From contig JALLLT010000009.1 in the NCBI GenBank assembly GCA_025266875.1, positions 992,001 through 1,056,000 on the forward strand: a stretch of DNA of 64,000 nt, read 5' to 3'. The stretch is from Fennellomyces sp. T-0311. Lineage: Eukaryota; Mucoromycota; Mucoromycetes; Mucorales; Lichtheimiaceae. The notes below the pieces were generated by a model that had not been told where the DNA came from, made no database searches, and was given only the letters and a program-made list of their open reading frames with translations. Position numbers and translations under genes: made by a program. Below, one piece after another: positions 22,896 through 34,036 of the stretch (positions are counted from its first letter, which is position 1; every line of letters begins with the position of its first letter).

Positions 22896-25163
22896 TTAGA
22901 GCTTGGACTGACGATCGGGCATCAATCCCTCAGCCCGCAATGCGTCTTGGATTTCGGGGAGCACAGTCTCGTCTTCAATGGTAGCGGGCACAATCAGAGG
23001 CTTGCCATCGACCATATCACGAATGCATCGTCTCAACACCTTTCCACTTCGGGTCTTGGGGAGACGAGGAACAAACACGGCACGATCGAAGCATGCGATG
23101 GCGCCAAGGTCGTTGCGAGTTGCGGTAATAAGCTCACGCAACAATTTGGCGTAGTCGATGTTGTCAGCGAGCTTAAGCACAACAACACCCAATGGAACAT
23201 GGCCCTTGAGTTTGTCGGGAAGAGGTACCACACAGCATTCGGCCACCAATGGGTGGGCAATCAGAATTTGTTCGATGGATCCAGTGGACAAACGATGTCC
23301 TGTTATAATCTTGTTAGTTAACCTGACGTAATTGCAACTTAGAGGGCGTACCAGCTACGTTGATAATGTCATCCGTTCTTGCCATGATATGGACGAATCT
23401 ATGCGCACAACAATGAGTGTTTGCTGCCCTTTTTTTCTTTTCATCTTACAAAACATACCCTTCGTCGTCAATGATGCCAGCATCACCAGTGTCAAAGTAT
23501 CCGGGAAACTTGGTAAAGTAACTCTTGTTGTATCCCTCATCGTTGTTCCATAAACCAGGGAAAGCTGAAGGAGGAAGGGGTAACTTGAGCACAATATCAC
23601 CGAAGGTGTTTGGTTCAGTCGCTTCTTCATGGGTATCTTCTTTGAGAACACGGATGGTGGATCCAGGTACAGACTTTCCGGCGGATCCCCATTTCGTTGA
23701 CAAATCACCAGAACCAATACATGTGGAGGTTACTGGCGATCCCAATTCCGTAGACCAGTAGTGATCAATCACGAGCGAATCCTTTAATACTTCCTGACAC
23801 CATCGAAGTGTTTCGGGATCGCTGCGTTCGCCAGCCAAAAACAAGGCCTTCAAGTTACTCAAATCGTACTTCTTTGCAAGGTCCGCATTGGGATCTTCGC
23901 GACGGATAGCTCGAACGGCGGTGGGGGCGGTGAACATGGTCTTGACCTTGTAATCGGAAATGATACGCCAGAATGCGCCGGCGTCAGGGGTACCCACAGG
24001 TTTGCCCTCGTACATGATTGTGGTAACGCCTGCCATCATGGGACCATAGATCGTATAGCTATTGGAGCACACTGAGCAAATAGGTTTCCATGACAATAGT
24101 TGAGATTTTGCATACCTGTGGCTTACGGCCCAACCAATGTCACTTGCGGTAAAGATGACCTCGCCTTTTTGTACGTTGTAGACGTAATCCATCGACCATC
24201 GGAGCGCAACTGCGTGACCACCGTTCGAACGGACAACGCCCTTGGGGACACCGGTGGTGCCACTTGTGTATAAGCTAGTAAATGCACGCGTCAGATCTTC
24301 CACTCCGCGGCTTCTACCCCTGAATCTGTCTTATTACCTGTACAACGGATCCTCGCTATCCACATCGACGCACTGTTCAAATCGCTTTCCTTCCCGTCGC
24401 GCTCTTTCCATTTCGACAGCATAGTCAAGGTCGCCGTTTGCAGGGTTCAACTCCGCCTGAACTTGGCCCGTGCGTTGAAGCACCAATTTGATTGGCACTT
24501 TGTGTGTGGCAATGTTGCACGCCGAGTCCACGAGGGCTAAAATTATTTTTTGCATAAGTTCAGCACTTCTTTCGCAATCGACATTCCGTATCCACATTAC
24601 GTTTGTAAGGAATCACACGCTTGGGCTCAATACCGCAGCTGGCGGTAACCAAAACCTTGGGCTTGGCGTCCTGGATTCTCTTTGCCAGTTCCTTGGGAGC
24701 AAAACCGCCTTTTAAAGTATATTAATTTTCTACAACGCACACAGGTCGGAGCAAAAGGCTCACCAAATACGACACTATGGACTGCACCAAGTCGAGCACA
24801 GGCTAACATTGTAAATGCAGCTTCAGGCACCATGGGCATGTAGATGAGCACGGTGTCTCCTTTGCGGACGCCGTAACTGTGGAGCAGTCCGGCAACGTGA
24901 ACAACCTCATTGCGAATGTCGCCGTAGGTATACACGCGTTTGGTGTTTGTCACTGCCGAATCATAAATCAACGCCACACTGTTGGGGTCATTGCGATCAA
25001 CACAGTTGTAGCAAGTGTTGAGCTTTCCGCCAGGAAACCAGACGTAGGGGTTCGGGCCGCCTTCCTTTTTGCCAAGGATCGCAGTCGGCTTGACTGACCA
25101 CGTAATATTCTCGGCGGCTTTGGTCCACAAAGGCAAGTCAATCAATGAAGCAATATCTTCCAT
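22896..25163 (-). CDS. Acyl-CoA synthetase, propionyl-CoA synthetase/ACSS3-like
   Basis: Seven exons (25163-24764, 24708-24601, 24536-24338, 24274-24116, 24058-23459, 23398-23352, 23299-22896) join in frame to about 638 aa. It activates a short-chain carboxylate to its CoA thioester by way of an acyl-AMP. The AMP/phosphate loop is YTSGTTGVPKGVV followed by RSNGGHAVALRWSMDY, the form seen in propionate-type ligases rather than in Acs. YWSTELGSPV and YFDTGDAG follow, and KTRSGKVLRR holds the catalytic lysine whose acetylation would switch it off. No clear mitochondrial presequence is visible before LPLWTKAAEN. It could serve propionate detoxification next to the methylcitrate cycle; acetate or another short acid is also possible. 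The N-terminal ATG at 25163 follows directly on an open TTG-led frame, so I use the ATG. Confidence 0.88.
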
Positions 25164-26687
25164 CTCTAGTTTTTTCAAAAAGTAAAAAGAAGAGAGGGGA
25201 AAACAAGGGGGATTAAGTATGTTCGATTTGCCTAAGGGTGCTGGCCGCTGGCGTAAGGCAACTACACCGTGGGAAATCGCTTTACTGTTACTTGAGTTTT
25301 CACGTTCCCAAAGTCTTCCACTGTAATCGATTTTTTACTGTTCTTGTAAACTATAACTTTATTGCTTGCTAAACCGGGCGCGTTTGACCAGCTGTACTCT
25401 AACGCCGGTCGCGAGAGAAAGAAGCAAAATAAAATCATGTATATGTCCAGGTACGCACAAACATCATGTGCCTATTGACCGAAAAGTGCCCATTTGTAAG
25501 AGGTCATATTTTCCCTTTGCGTTATTAGAGTCATTTTCCCCACATTTTCGTACGGTGTAACTAATACAGCCGTTTTAGCACCACAGTGCCGTTTTTGTTC
25601 GTCCGGAACCCACTACTTTACTATTTGGAAGTGCTCTTTAGAACCTTAGGAATCGCACTAAGCTTTGCATAACAAATGCATCTATTTTTTGCCGTGCATA
25701 ATCTGGAATCCCACGATCCTATTACCTTGTTGGGTGCCCAAAAAAGTGGTTCGGTATACTAACTCTGGTAAAGGAACATTATTTCTTTAAGATTTGTCAG
25801 CAGTTAGCCTACGTGGCACTGGTGCGCCTTTTAGTAAATGTGGGGTATAAGTAGAACAAAGCTCTTGTATCACTCTGGATGCACCCTTTTTTTCTTCGGA
25901 TTGCCATTTGCGAAAACATGAGTAACTAACCATATGAAAATTGATAGGACGATCTTACGCATGTCTTACAACAGCCCATAAACTTGGATCGCAGAGATAA
26001 GCACACACGCACTTTGCTACCAGTACCTAGACGCTGCAACAGCTTTTCCAGTGCCTGCATGTGCGTTGCTAGCTCCCGAGTTTCCTTGCAAGGCAAGCAT
26101 GATTGGATGCGCATGAATATTCTCCCGCTCTTTCTGTCACTTTCCCTGTTTACGCCATATACAGCATGGTAGCTCTCTCGTGATCATTCCTGATGCTCCA
26201 AAAAAGATGCATATAATGATAATTGATTGAGAAGACGTCTGTGTGAACTTGTACGACATTGAATAACAATGCGATTATTATTGCGTCAGAAGATTCAAGT
26301 TTGACTATTATTGAAGTGATATACTGCTATTGTGTCTTTCCTTCTCACCAGTTTATGAAATGACAAAAAAGAAAGTCCAAGGTCGTTAGCCTGTTTTTGT
26401 TCTCGTGGTAAAAAAAAACGGTTGCATAAGCGTTCACCGGCGCCAAAGAGCGAAGCTCGTACAATACGATTATTATTAGTGCTTAATCAGGAACACAAAA
26501 AGGTAACTGTTTGCAAAACGTACAAAACTCTATTATAGCAGACACCAGCGACTTTACAAGAAGAGTGCTCAGTACTATGGCTACTAAGTGTCCATGCCAG
26601 ATAGCAATAAGAATACCGCCGAGGAACAACTTTTAACCTCGCGTAGCACAGCAGCCTTATCGCAGTCTTTTCACTCTTCATTTTAAA
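25164..26687. other. Intergenic, divergent promoter region, about 1.5 kb
   Basis: The region lies between the CoA ligase and the M20 amidohydrolase, transcribed away from each other. No supported coding frame is seen. Both promoters should be here; no strong TATA box is evident. Confidence 0.4.
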
Positions 26688-28165
26688 ATGGATTCTAAAG
26701 TTGCCACTGTCATTACTTCCACAATCAATAATCTTGATGCAGAATTGCGCGATCTAAGCATCAAGGTAAATCGGATTGTGCTATACTTTTCTTTTTTCTC
26801 GCGACGTTTGACAAACGAGAAAATAAAACAGATCCACGACAATCCCGAGCTTGGATATAAGGAATATAAGGCGTCTCGGTTGTTGGAAGATTACTTGGAA
26901 CAAAAAGGTTTTCGCGTAACACGTGAGGCTTCAGGTATGCCAACAGCGTTTATCGCTGAGTACAGCAACTCGAGCAGTGGAAGAAGAGTCGCGTTTTGTT
27001 CCGAATATGATGCATTACCAGCTGTTGGTCATGCTTGCGGGCATAATCTTATCGCTATCACTGGAGTCGCATGCGCCATGGCAATGAAGGCTCTTTTGGA
27101 AAAGAACCTCATCCTTGGTACCGTAACGCTGTTTGGTACTCCATCCGAGGAACACGAAGGGGGTAAAATCACCTTTGTCCGTCAGCATGAGTTTCAGAAC
27201 CGAGCCGATTTCGCGGTCATGTTGTGTGTGAAATTAAATGCCCAGCCTGATGACCTTTTTCTAACCAATGCGTAGACATCCTGCTCCTTCAGATTCAATC
27301 ATTGGACCTGCACTTGCTATTGATGCCTTAAAAGTCGAGTATTTCGGGAAAGCATCGCATGCTGGTATGGCACCGTGGAACGGTATCAATGCTCTCGATG
27401 CCTTGATGCAGGGGTGGAATAACGTGTCGATGCTTCGTCAACAAACACTTACAACAAACAGGTAAGTGCCGCTTTCTTGGACCAACTGCTTATTGTAACA
27501 AATATATAGAATTCACGGTATCATTAAACATGGAGGCAACTCGGTATATCCTATTTTTTACTTTGTAATACAAGCTGATAGTCTCGTTAGGCCAATGTGA
27601 TTCCAGATTATGCATCAGCATCGTTTCTTGCTCGATCAGTCACTCGCAAGCAACTCGCAGAACTTAAATCTAAGCTTGAAGATTGCTTCCAAGCGGCAGC
27701 CGTAGCCACTGGTTGTCGAGTCAAACTTTCATGGATAGCCCGCGGTCCAGTCGACGGTACGTAAAAGTTTATCTTTTTTCATGCGATTGAACACAAAAAA
27801 ATCTGATGCATACAAATATAGATTTGTTTACCAACTATACGCTTGGGAATCTCTATCAACATTACATGGAAGACGATGAGGGTGTTGTCTTTCCACCAAG
27901 GTCCGAAGAACAAGCCATTTCTGCCGCGTCCAGCGACTTTGGTAATGTCAGCTATGTTTTGCCTTCCATTCAACCTATTTTCAAAATCGAAACCGACGGC
28001 CCTAATCATACGCTGGATTTTGCCAAAGCTGCTGGAACACCCGAGGCGCATCAATCTGCATTACGCGCGGCACGCTCCATGGCTAAAACAGCAGCGACCG
28101 TGTATCTCGATCCTGATATCTATGACAAGGCGTGGGCAGAGTTCAGAAAGGGCAAGCAGGAATAA
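26688..28165 (+). CDS. M20 peptidase/amidohydrolase, PM20D2-like (beta-Ala/Xaa-Arg dipeptidase family)
   Basis: Six exons (26688-26765, 26832-27223, 27276-27461, 27510-27543, 27591-27756, 27822-28165) give 399 aa. The M20 metal site is seen in EYDALPAVGHACGHN (Asp and two His), GTPSEEHEGGK (catalytic Glu and metal Glu) and, at the end, ETDGPNHTLDF. The lid domain contains VEYFGKASHAGMAPWNGINALDA. This set matches the PM20D2 (ACY1L2) branch, which cleaves unusual dipeptides or N-acyl amino acids and is thought to repair or recycle metabolites. No signal peptide is seen, so it should be cytosolic. The second intron uses a GTGTGT donor, the only choice that keeps MLHPAPSDS in frame. Alternative names such as IAA-amino acid hydrolase cannot be excluded from the fold alone. 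Confidence 0.87.
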
Positions 28166-30224
28166 GTTACGTTGACTAGGGTGGAAATCTTTGCAAACGT
28201 CATTGTCTTGTTGCCATGTAGTCAGTCAAACGGTTATATGACATTTGCTTAATAAAAGCTCATAATCTTTAGTTTAATTGGAGTCACGATTATGTGCCCT
28301 ATATAGCTCAGTAGATACCAAGTTAGTATGCTATATCTTTATATAATTTATGCATTCAATGATACCAATATTTTATCATTGCAAGAGATAAATACAGCTA
28401 TCAGCGCAAAAAGTATTCCTCATTAAAATCCAAAACAACACTACTGCATATCCAACCAATCCCATCCAAGTGCTATAAAATATCTTTAAGTCATCAATGG
28501 CAATTTAGGAGACAAGTGATTTATGCCAATTCACTACAAGCAAATGGACTCGGTGACGCGTTACATGCAGCAAAAATTGTTCTCCAATAAGTCTCATACT
28601 GTACGAAATTTCTTTACAAATTACCAAGCAAGTAAAAATGGTCGATTCCTTTACTAGGTGAGGCCACAACAACTACAATTACCAGAGATGTTGACACAGC
28701 ACTTTCAGGCGGGAGTACGTTGCCCTACCACTAGAACAGCAGCGAAAAACGAAAGATATTCGATAATAAAAAAGTATGTAGTTGAGAAAGTTCAGCTGTC
28801 GTCTGCGATACGACCATGTGTATGATTACCCACCCACAGCTTTTATACTTTATGTTCAAGGAATTTTGAATACGGTTATGGACTTTTTTTTGACGCTGCA
28901 AACATTAAGTATACGAATGATATACTGTACTGTAGGTACGGCAATACATACGGTTCATTGCTTGTGATAAAATCCAAGGGAAAAGTACTTTGCCTGAATA
29001 TGGCTGGAAGTAATGCAGCTGTTCTGGGTAACTTCGTCAAAAAATTACCAAACCGAACGGGAAGCATCCGATGATATATCACAAAAAAAAACAAGATGAA
29101 CCATTGTGTACAGCTTGGAACGACTGGCGCCGTCATATGACATAAAAACTGCAGTTGCAGGAACAGCCATCCGATGCGCATAAACAACAGCAGCCCTGCA
29201 CTTTATTGACGAAACAACGTCGACTCCCCAAATTAAAGCGTCGTAAGGATACTCGAATTATGGAATGCAATAAGATTAAGATTGCTCTTGAGCTAGATAT
29301 AATCATATCTCAGTGTTCAAATCTGACACATTTCGATTTGCTATTCGCTTAAAGCAGTATCTCCTACAAGTCATTCAAATTGACGAATACTTGCAACTAG
29401 AACGCAACTTGGACATGATAAGCAGAGAAGACATACCTGTACTACTTCTTCCTTAATATCCACAACTTTAGATACATATATCTAAAGATATTCGAGACCC
29501 GGAGCAAGATCTCAGTAATCGCTACTATTCAAGGATTCGACAGCTCGACGATTACCATTTTGGCGACTATCAGCTCCACACAGTTGTCTGTAGAGAGAGT
29601 AAACGGCTAATTCCGGCATGGACATTTTTTATATTGCCATGAGTAGTATTTTTGAACTTTCAATTCTTGATGCAAAGGTTCATATCGAAAAATATGGAGG
29701 GGATCACCAAAGATCCGGTGTTTACACAATAAAATTGGTACCAATGGGTTATCTTTGTAACAAGATATCCAGCGCAGAAAAGCCGTCAATCGTTTTGCTG
29801 TACTTTGCAATGCTTTGTTTGCCATGCTCGTCATTACAAAAGCTGTAAATAGCCTTTTCTCTAGTTATATCCACACAGGGAAAGATATGAGAGAAAAATA
29901 TGTGATCACACTCGGTCTATCTTATCCATTTTGTTACAAGATTACTTATCCTGCCTTACACATTCTATACATATGTTGAAGCACACAACTTGTATCACCG
30001 CTCTCTGAATTAAGCCCTATGTCACCAAGAGCAGAAGCATAATGTATATAATTATAACCATACTTGAAGTACCGTGATGCAAAATGCTTTTAATATATGA
30101 TATGTAGAGAAGGGTAATGTATGTGTGAGAAAAGTCTATCATCTTTAATCGTCGTCATTGAAGAATCCCCAGATCTTGCTGCCCAAATCATCCTGAGGGC
30201 TGCTAACACCGGCTTCCTCATCAC
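28166..30224. other. Intergenic, about 2 kb, with a decayed coding trace
   Basis: No intact gene is seen. The only coding-like signal is the plus-strand trace described separately at 29300-29625. The rest is AT-rich. Confidence 0.4.
29300..29625 (+). pseudogene. Possible remnant of a host gene (unrecognised)
   Basis: One plus frame reads like a protein for about 45 codons (FRFAIRLKQYLLQVIQIDEY, then LERNLDMISREDIPVLLLP), meets a TAA and five codons later a TAG, then reads on for about 50 more (KDIRDPEQDLSNRYYSRI, RQLDDYHFGDYQLHTVVCRE). Amphipathic leucine spacing in the first half would fit an F-box/LRR relic, but I do not recognise the family. Introns that would remove the stops are not evident. 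Low confidence; it may be chance. Confidence 0.25.
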
Positions 30225-31656
30225 TCATCCATCCATCGTCTGACCAGCCTCCACTAGAAGGTTGGTTAGTATCTTGTCCCCATAACCAGGCGAAGAGGGT
30301 GGCGGGGGAGTTCCTTGGTCAGGAGGAGGGTGGTTTCCTGGTTCATCATGGCTGCCGCCGCCATAACCAAAGAATGGGAATGGGAAAAATCCCCCAGCAC
30401 TACAATAAAAAGGATTTAACACGAGCGAATTCCGGATATAGTATTGCTTACCCATGTTGCGAATGGCGCGAAAAGTAATCGAAATCGATTGAAATAGCAC
30501 AAGCCAAGGTCACGGCACGTTCGTCTAGTGTCAACCCACGTGTTGTTCCTTCTACTGCGTCCATGCGCAAGACATACTGACCCGTATCGGTAAAGATCTG
30601 GAACCAGGAATTTAGAAACCACGGAAATATCAAGTTCACCACTGTGTATTATACCTCTCTAGCGAATCCTGTAAAGTTTCGATTAATGTTGGCGAGTGGG
30701 CCTCCACTTTCATCTTGCAAGTAAAAATCCCAGCCCAAGAATGGCGTATCAATGTACGCGAATTGCTGATTTCTGTCACCGTAAAAATTAGTTTGCCAGG
30801 GTATAGACCGGATACGGGAAAACTACTTACCCGACAAACAGATCGTATTTGCGTCGAAGCAGGTTCCATCGCTGCTGTACTTCGCCTACCAATCGATCAT
30901 CCGAGGTATAAATGAAGATCCTGCTGTTGATGAATGCAAATGGTCGAACAATCTATGCTAAATTTTAGTATCCGTATTGGCACTGTCCACTCGACGGCTT
31001 TACTTTGTAGACCACTTGTCCGTTCATATCCAAGATGGTGGCATTCATATGTCGATGTGTACGCATGAATTGACGACTTAGGGACTTCATAAAGCCTTCC
31101 TCTTCAGCAATATATCCGACATGATTACCATTGGGGTCCATGATTTTATATCGGTTGGCTTGTTCGTATCCCTACACCACACATATCAGCCTCCGCAATC
31201 CACCCAAGTTAGAATGACGTACCAGGAAGATGTTCATCATTTCGAATTCTCGTCCAACGACCAGCGCAGATTGTGATAGCATCGGTGCACCATGATAATC
31301 TGACGTGATGACAGCGCCGGGGCGTTGTTCAATATGGACGGGTGTGTGCGCAGGATCCGACGAGAAATGCTCGTCTTCTTGTACTACCATCTGCTGTGGT
31401 TGCTGGACGGGTTGCTGCTGCGCGGCAGATACTGGACGAAGATTGTCAACATGGTTCAGTATACGTCCTCGAGGACCTAATTCGTTCACGGTAAGATTCG
31501 CATGCCGGTTTTCATTCCCACCATGTTACCAGTCTGTCGGGGTGGTCTCCGCAATGACGAATAGTAATGAGCTGGTACGGGTCGTGCACGTATCCAAGAC
31601 GATCGCGCCTGGATTGTTCCAGCTTGCCAGACAGGTCTTAGCCGGCTAGCCAACAT
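30225..31656 (-). CDS. Phospholipid scramblase family protein, probably mitochondrial (Aim25/PLSCR3-like)
   Basis: Seven exons (31656-31530, 31476-31223, 31171-31004, 30952-30831, 30772-30655, 30597-30452, 30399-30225) join to about 369 aa. Family features are LVVGREFEMMNIFLGYEQANRY, LSRQFMRTHRHMNATI, VRPFAFINSRIF, QRWNLLRRKYDLFVG and DFDYFSRHSQHG. The N-terminus from the ATG at 31656 (MLASRLRPVWQAG, then many Arg and no acid) is a textbook mitochondrial presequence, as in yeast Aim25. The family moves phospholipids between bilayer leaflets or acts in mitochondrial membrane upkeep. The model stops at 30225 after a Pro/Gly-rich tail; however, the +2 frame stays open for 45 more codons (to 30145) and encodes an acidic tail, so a one-base lesion near 30290 is likely. 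Confidence 0.85.
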
Positions 31657-31820
31657 GTCAGAGAAACGAATGGAATGTACTGGAAGAAGACACGTATAAT
31701 AGTTTCAGACGAACACAACGAATTTTAAGCATTGCCGTGACTCTCCCCGTGTTTTACGCAAACGCCCCGTTCTCTTTTTTCCTTCTTCTTGACCACATTC
31801 ACACGCAAAACGACGCTACC

Positions 31821-33041
31821 ATGGCAGCAGGACCAGAACCTCACCGATCCCAATTCTACATGGATCCTAACAACTTGGACGAGGAATTGTCCAAGATCCC
31901 TTTGTTCATGAGCCACCTTCCCGACGAAGAAAATGAGACACTTCAAGCGCTGCAGTCGCTCGCATACGACGGCACACCCGAAGGTATATAGAAAGGCTCT
32001 CGAAAACGATAGATATGAGACTGAATATGCGTAGAAATTGCCGAGAACTTTAAAAACCAAGGCAACGACTGCTTCAAGCATGGCAAAATCAAATACAAGG
32101 ACGCGATCGATTTTTATACACGTGCCATCGACGTCGACTGCAAGGATAACAAAATCATGGAGGCTTGTTATGCGAACCGTGCGGCAGTGAACCTTGAGCT
32201 AGGTATATACGGCTATTGCTGGATGACGGGGAGTCCAAGAGGCTAAGGCGGCGTTCGTGTTCATTTATAGAAAACTATGGCCGTGTGTTACGCGATTGTG
32301 CCAAATGTTTGGAACTGAACCCAAAACACGTAAAAGCCCTCTATCGATCTGCGCGCGCCTTGTTTGCCTTGGACCGGTTAGATGAGGCGCATGATTGCTG
32401 CGAGCACGCTCTTGCGGTGGATCCAGACAATGCGATCGTCAAGGATGTCAAGCAGAAGATCATAAAGCGAAAGGAGCAGGTGGAGGCAAGAAAACAGCAA
32501 AAGGAAGAGAAGGAGCGACAGGAGAAGGAAAAGAAAGAGCGCCTAGAACAGGCTTTCAAGGTAAGCGGTCGTGCGCGACGGAAGCGTTCATCAGAACTTA
32601 CCAGCGGATGAGTAGGACCGAAAAATCAAGTTTGACATAAAGGATCGCGAGGTGCGGGAGAAGGCCAACATTGAACTGGATCCTGAAACAAACACGCTGT
32701 CGTGGCCGGTGTTCTTTTTATATCCACAATACAAAGAGAGCGATTACATCCAGAGCTTCAACGAAACCAACACATTCATGGACCATCTGGAGGTGATGTT
32801 CGAACAACGAGCACCGTGGGACGAGCGAGGCGAATACACCCCGGGCAACGTGGAAGTGTATTTCGAAAACAACCAAAAACTGCGGCCCAGTATCATCAAG
32901 ATTGGCAAGAAGCTGCCATTAGGCAAGATCCTATCACTAGATCAATATGTGGTGACGAACGGGGTGCCTAGCTTCATTATATTGCCCAAGAATTCGCCCT
33001 TCAAGGACGAGTTTTTGAAAAAGTACAAGCAGCCGCAATAA
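31821..33041 (+). CDS. CNS1: TPR co-chaperone, TTC4/Cns1 family
   Basis: Four exons (31821-31983, 32035-32202, 32271-32560, 32616-33041) give 348 aa. Three TPR motifs span about 65-190: FKNQGNDCFKHGKIKYKDAI, ANRAAVNLELENYGRVLRDC and SARALFALDRLDEAHDCCEH. A long Lys/Glu coiled coil follows (about 190-225), then the family-specific C-terminal domain with LSWPVFFLYPQYKESDYI and PWDERGEYTPGNVEVYFE. Cns1/TTC4 binds the EEVD tails of Hsp90 and Hsp70 and is essential in yeast, with a role in folding eEF2 and other clients; it acts in the cytosol. Its stop is only 2 bases from the stop of the convergent gene. Confidence 0.92.
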
Positions 33042-33043
33042 AA

Positions 33044-33852
33044 CTATACACTATCGTTTGAAGAAATGCTTCGCACACCGTAGGAATTGGGACCAGACGG
33101 CGTTCGCATGGAGTTGTAACTGGTGCCGCTGTGCATCCGCTCATGCACGTCTGCCCAGCTTTCTTCGGATTCCGATACATGGCGCGAATGTGGTTGAGGC
33201 ATTCGCATAGGCATATCATCTTCGCTGTCACTGCTGTAGCTTCGATGGACAGCGTCCCAATCCGCAGCTTCGATCGGCCCCAGCCTCGGGCCTAAATCGT
33301 CAGAAGGAGGTCGAGCAAGGTTCCAATGGCGAGCTGTCTGGTTTGATTCTAGACTGGTGACGCTGCTTTCCATGGGCATGCCCATCAAGCTATTCCCCCT
33401 GCTTTGAAGGGATTGTCGACGTCGTTGCAGATCCATTTCATCTTGCTGCAGCTTGGCCTGTTCCATTGCTATCCGTTCTCGCCTTGCCATGATTGACTTT
33501 TCCATATGTGAGAGTTCATAGTCGCTATGTAATGGCTATTTGCAAATTATAAATAGGAACATGCTTCATCTCTTGGCATGATATGTACCTGTGGGCTTTC
33601 ATTGTTTCGTCGATGTCGCAATTCGCCGTACGCTCGTCCCAGAACACTTGTTGCCAACGGTTCATCGTCATCGCTGTCCAGCTCGTCATGGAAAAACGCT
33701 TGTTTTTCGCTATGGGTGCGCACAAATTCTTCATATTGCTTGCGTTCCTGCCGCTCGGACCACCACTCGCGAAGGTACTCGGCACCCTCGTAAGCAGCCC
33801 AGGCACCCAAGGGCACCGATACGACAATCAGCACAATTAATGCAGGATGCAT
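33044..33852 (-). CDS. Single-pass membrane protein of unknown function
   Basis: Two exons, 33852-33589 and 33496-33044, join in phase 0 to about 238 aa; the acceptor (GGAAAAG/TCAATC) is weak, and other acceptors either hit a stop or break the frame. The N-terminus MHPALIVLIVVSVPLGAWAAYEG is one hydrophobic span, followed by REWWSERQERKQYEEFVRTH, an acidic DELDSDDDE patch, a charged helix (RRERIAMEQAKLQQDEMDLQRRRQSL, predicted coiled coil in part) and a long Ser-rich, disordered tail. I do not recognise a family. The anchor and acidic/serine tail suggest a cytosolic-facing membrane adaptor, but that is inference. Confidence 0.65.
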
Positions 33853-34036
33853 ATCAGGAAAAGGGATAAAGTGGGAAAGAAAGAAGCACAGAAAGTTGCC
33901 GAAGAAATGGATTATAATTATACCATTTTCTACGGCGCGTGACCTTGTCCTTTCTGCTGTTGATCACTGCTCCAGCCGTCCCCCCCTCCCTTGGTGAAAC
34001 TCAGTTTAAACCAAAAAAACACGTTTCCGATCGATC

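Noticed and set aside
24715..25178. Start of the CoA ligase five codons upstream at a TTG
   Set aside because: The ATG at 25163 is in frame and fits; a TTG start is not expected in a fungus.
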